This document shows positions 33,587 through 33,661 of a stretch of 33,661 bases of DNA, one piece after another. How positions within the stretch are numbered: position 1 is the first letter of the stretch; every line of letters starts with the position of its first letter. A model generated the notes under the pieces. It worked only from the letters and a program-made list of their open reading frames with translations, did not search any database and was not told the origin of the DNA. Location of the stretch: NCBI RefSeq assembly GCF_003350505.1, contig NZ_QQAY01000023.1, forward strand, positions 1-33,661, in the 5' to 3' direction. The translations under genes and the position numbers were made by a program. Origin of the DNA: Falsibacillus pallidus (GTDB taxonomy: Bacteria > Bacillota > Bacilli > Bacillales > DSM-25281).

Positions 33587-33661
33587 TTTTTCGGAGAGTT
33601 TGATCCTGGCTCAGGACGAACGCTGGCGGCGTGCCTAATACATGCAAGTCGAGCGGATTGA
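33587..33661 (+). rRNA. rrs: 16S ribosomal RNA, 5' end only
   Basis: The invariant 5' region CGGAGAGTTTGATCCTGGCT (universal 27F site) is followed by CGAACGCTGGCGGCGTGCC and TAATACATGCAAGTCGAGCG, where the window stops at the start of variable region V1. The mature 5' end is placed at the T-run before CGGAG, by analogy with B. subtilis. The gene continues beyond the window. Confidence 0.97.

Overview
The window looks like chromosomal DNA of a spore-forming member of the Bacillaceae, related to but distinct from Bacillus subtilis. The signs are small acid-soluble spore proteins (SspK, a gamma-type SspE), FabL, a PerR whose metal ligands fall at the same residue numbers as in B. subtilis, and strong AGGAGG-type ribosome sites. 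The gene order also follows the B. subtilis segment yfhD-yfhE-yfhF-recX-yfhH-sspK-yfhJ-yfhP-mutY-yfhS-fabL-sspE-ygaB-ygaC-ygaD-ygaE-gsaB-bcp-perR-ygzB-ygxA-16S rRNA (B. subtilis order from memory). Species is not resolvable from the 75 bases of 16S rRNA present.

Layout. Bases 1-560 carry no gene; they hold a dense same-strand run of DnaA-box-like nonamers (261-420), abutted by a nested REP-like palindrome (426-487) and a bidirectional terminator. Bases 561-10067 are mostly small conserved genes of sporulation, DNA repair (mutY, recX), lipid synthesis (fabL) and unknown function. At 10199-11947 lies a half-size multidrug-type ABC exporter (YgaD). At 12491-18107 is a five-gene dipeptide-type ABC importer in the order ATPase-ATPase-lipoprotein-permease-permease. 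Then come FUSC exporter ygaE (minus), a stand-alone glutamate synthase large subunit of about 1487 residues (minus) and gsaB (minus). A three-gene ABC-2 transporter, a K+-channel-like protein, peroxiredoxin Bcp, a dehydrogenase/cobalamin adenosyltransferase pair, PerR, YgzB and YgxA follow. The window closes with tandem promoters, a boxA-like leader and the 5' end of a 16S rRNA gene.

The main departures from the B. subtilis order are a short-chain dehydrogenase between recX and yfhH, loss of the yfhK-yfhO block between yfhJ and yfhP, the dipeptide operon after ygaD, the glutamate synthase, and the ABC-2/K+ channel block. Three copies of a 113-150 bp hairpin-forming intergenic repeat lie exactly at three of these junctions. 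Their arms show compensatory base changes, which suggests that a folded RNA or DNA structure is maintained. The repeat family and the DnaA-box cluster are the most interesting non-coding signals. I saw no CRISPR array, prophage, transposase gene, tRNA or clear defence system, and no convincing frameshift.
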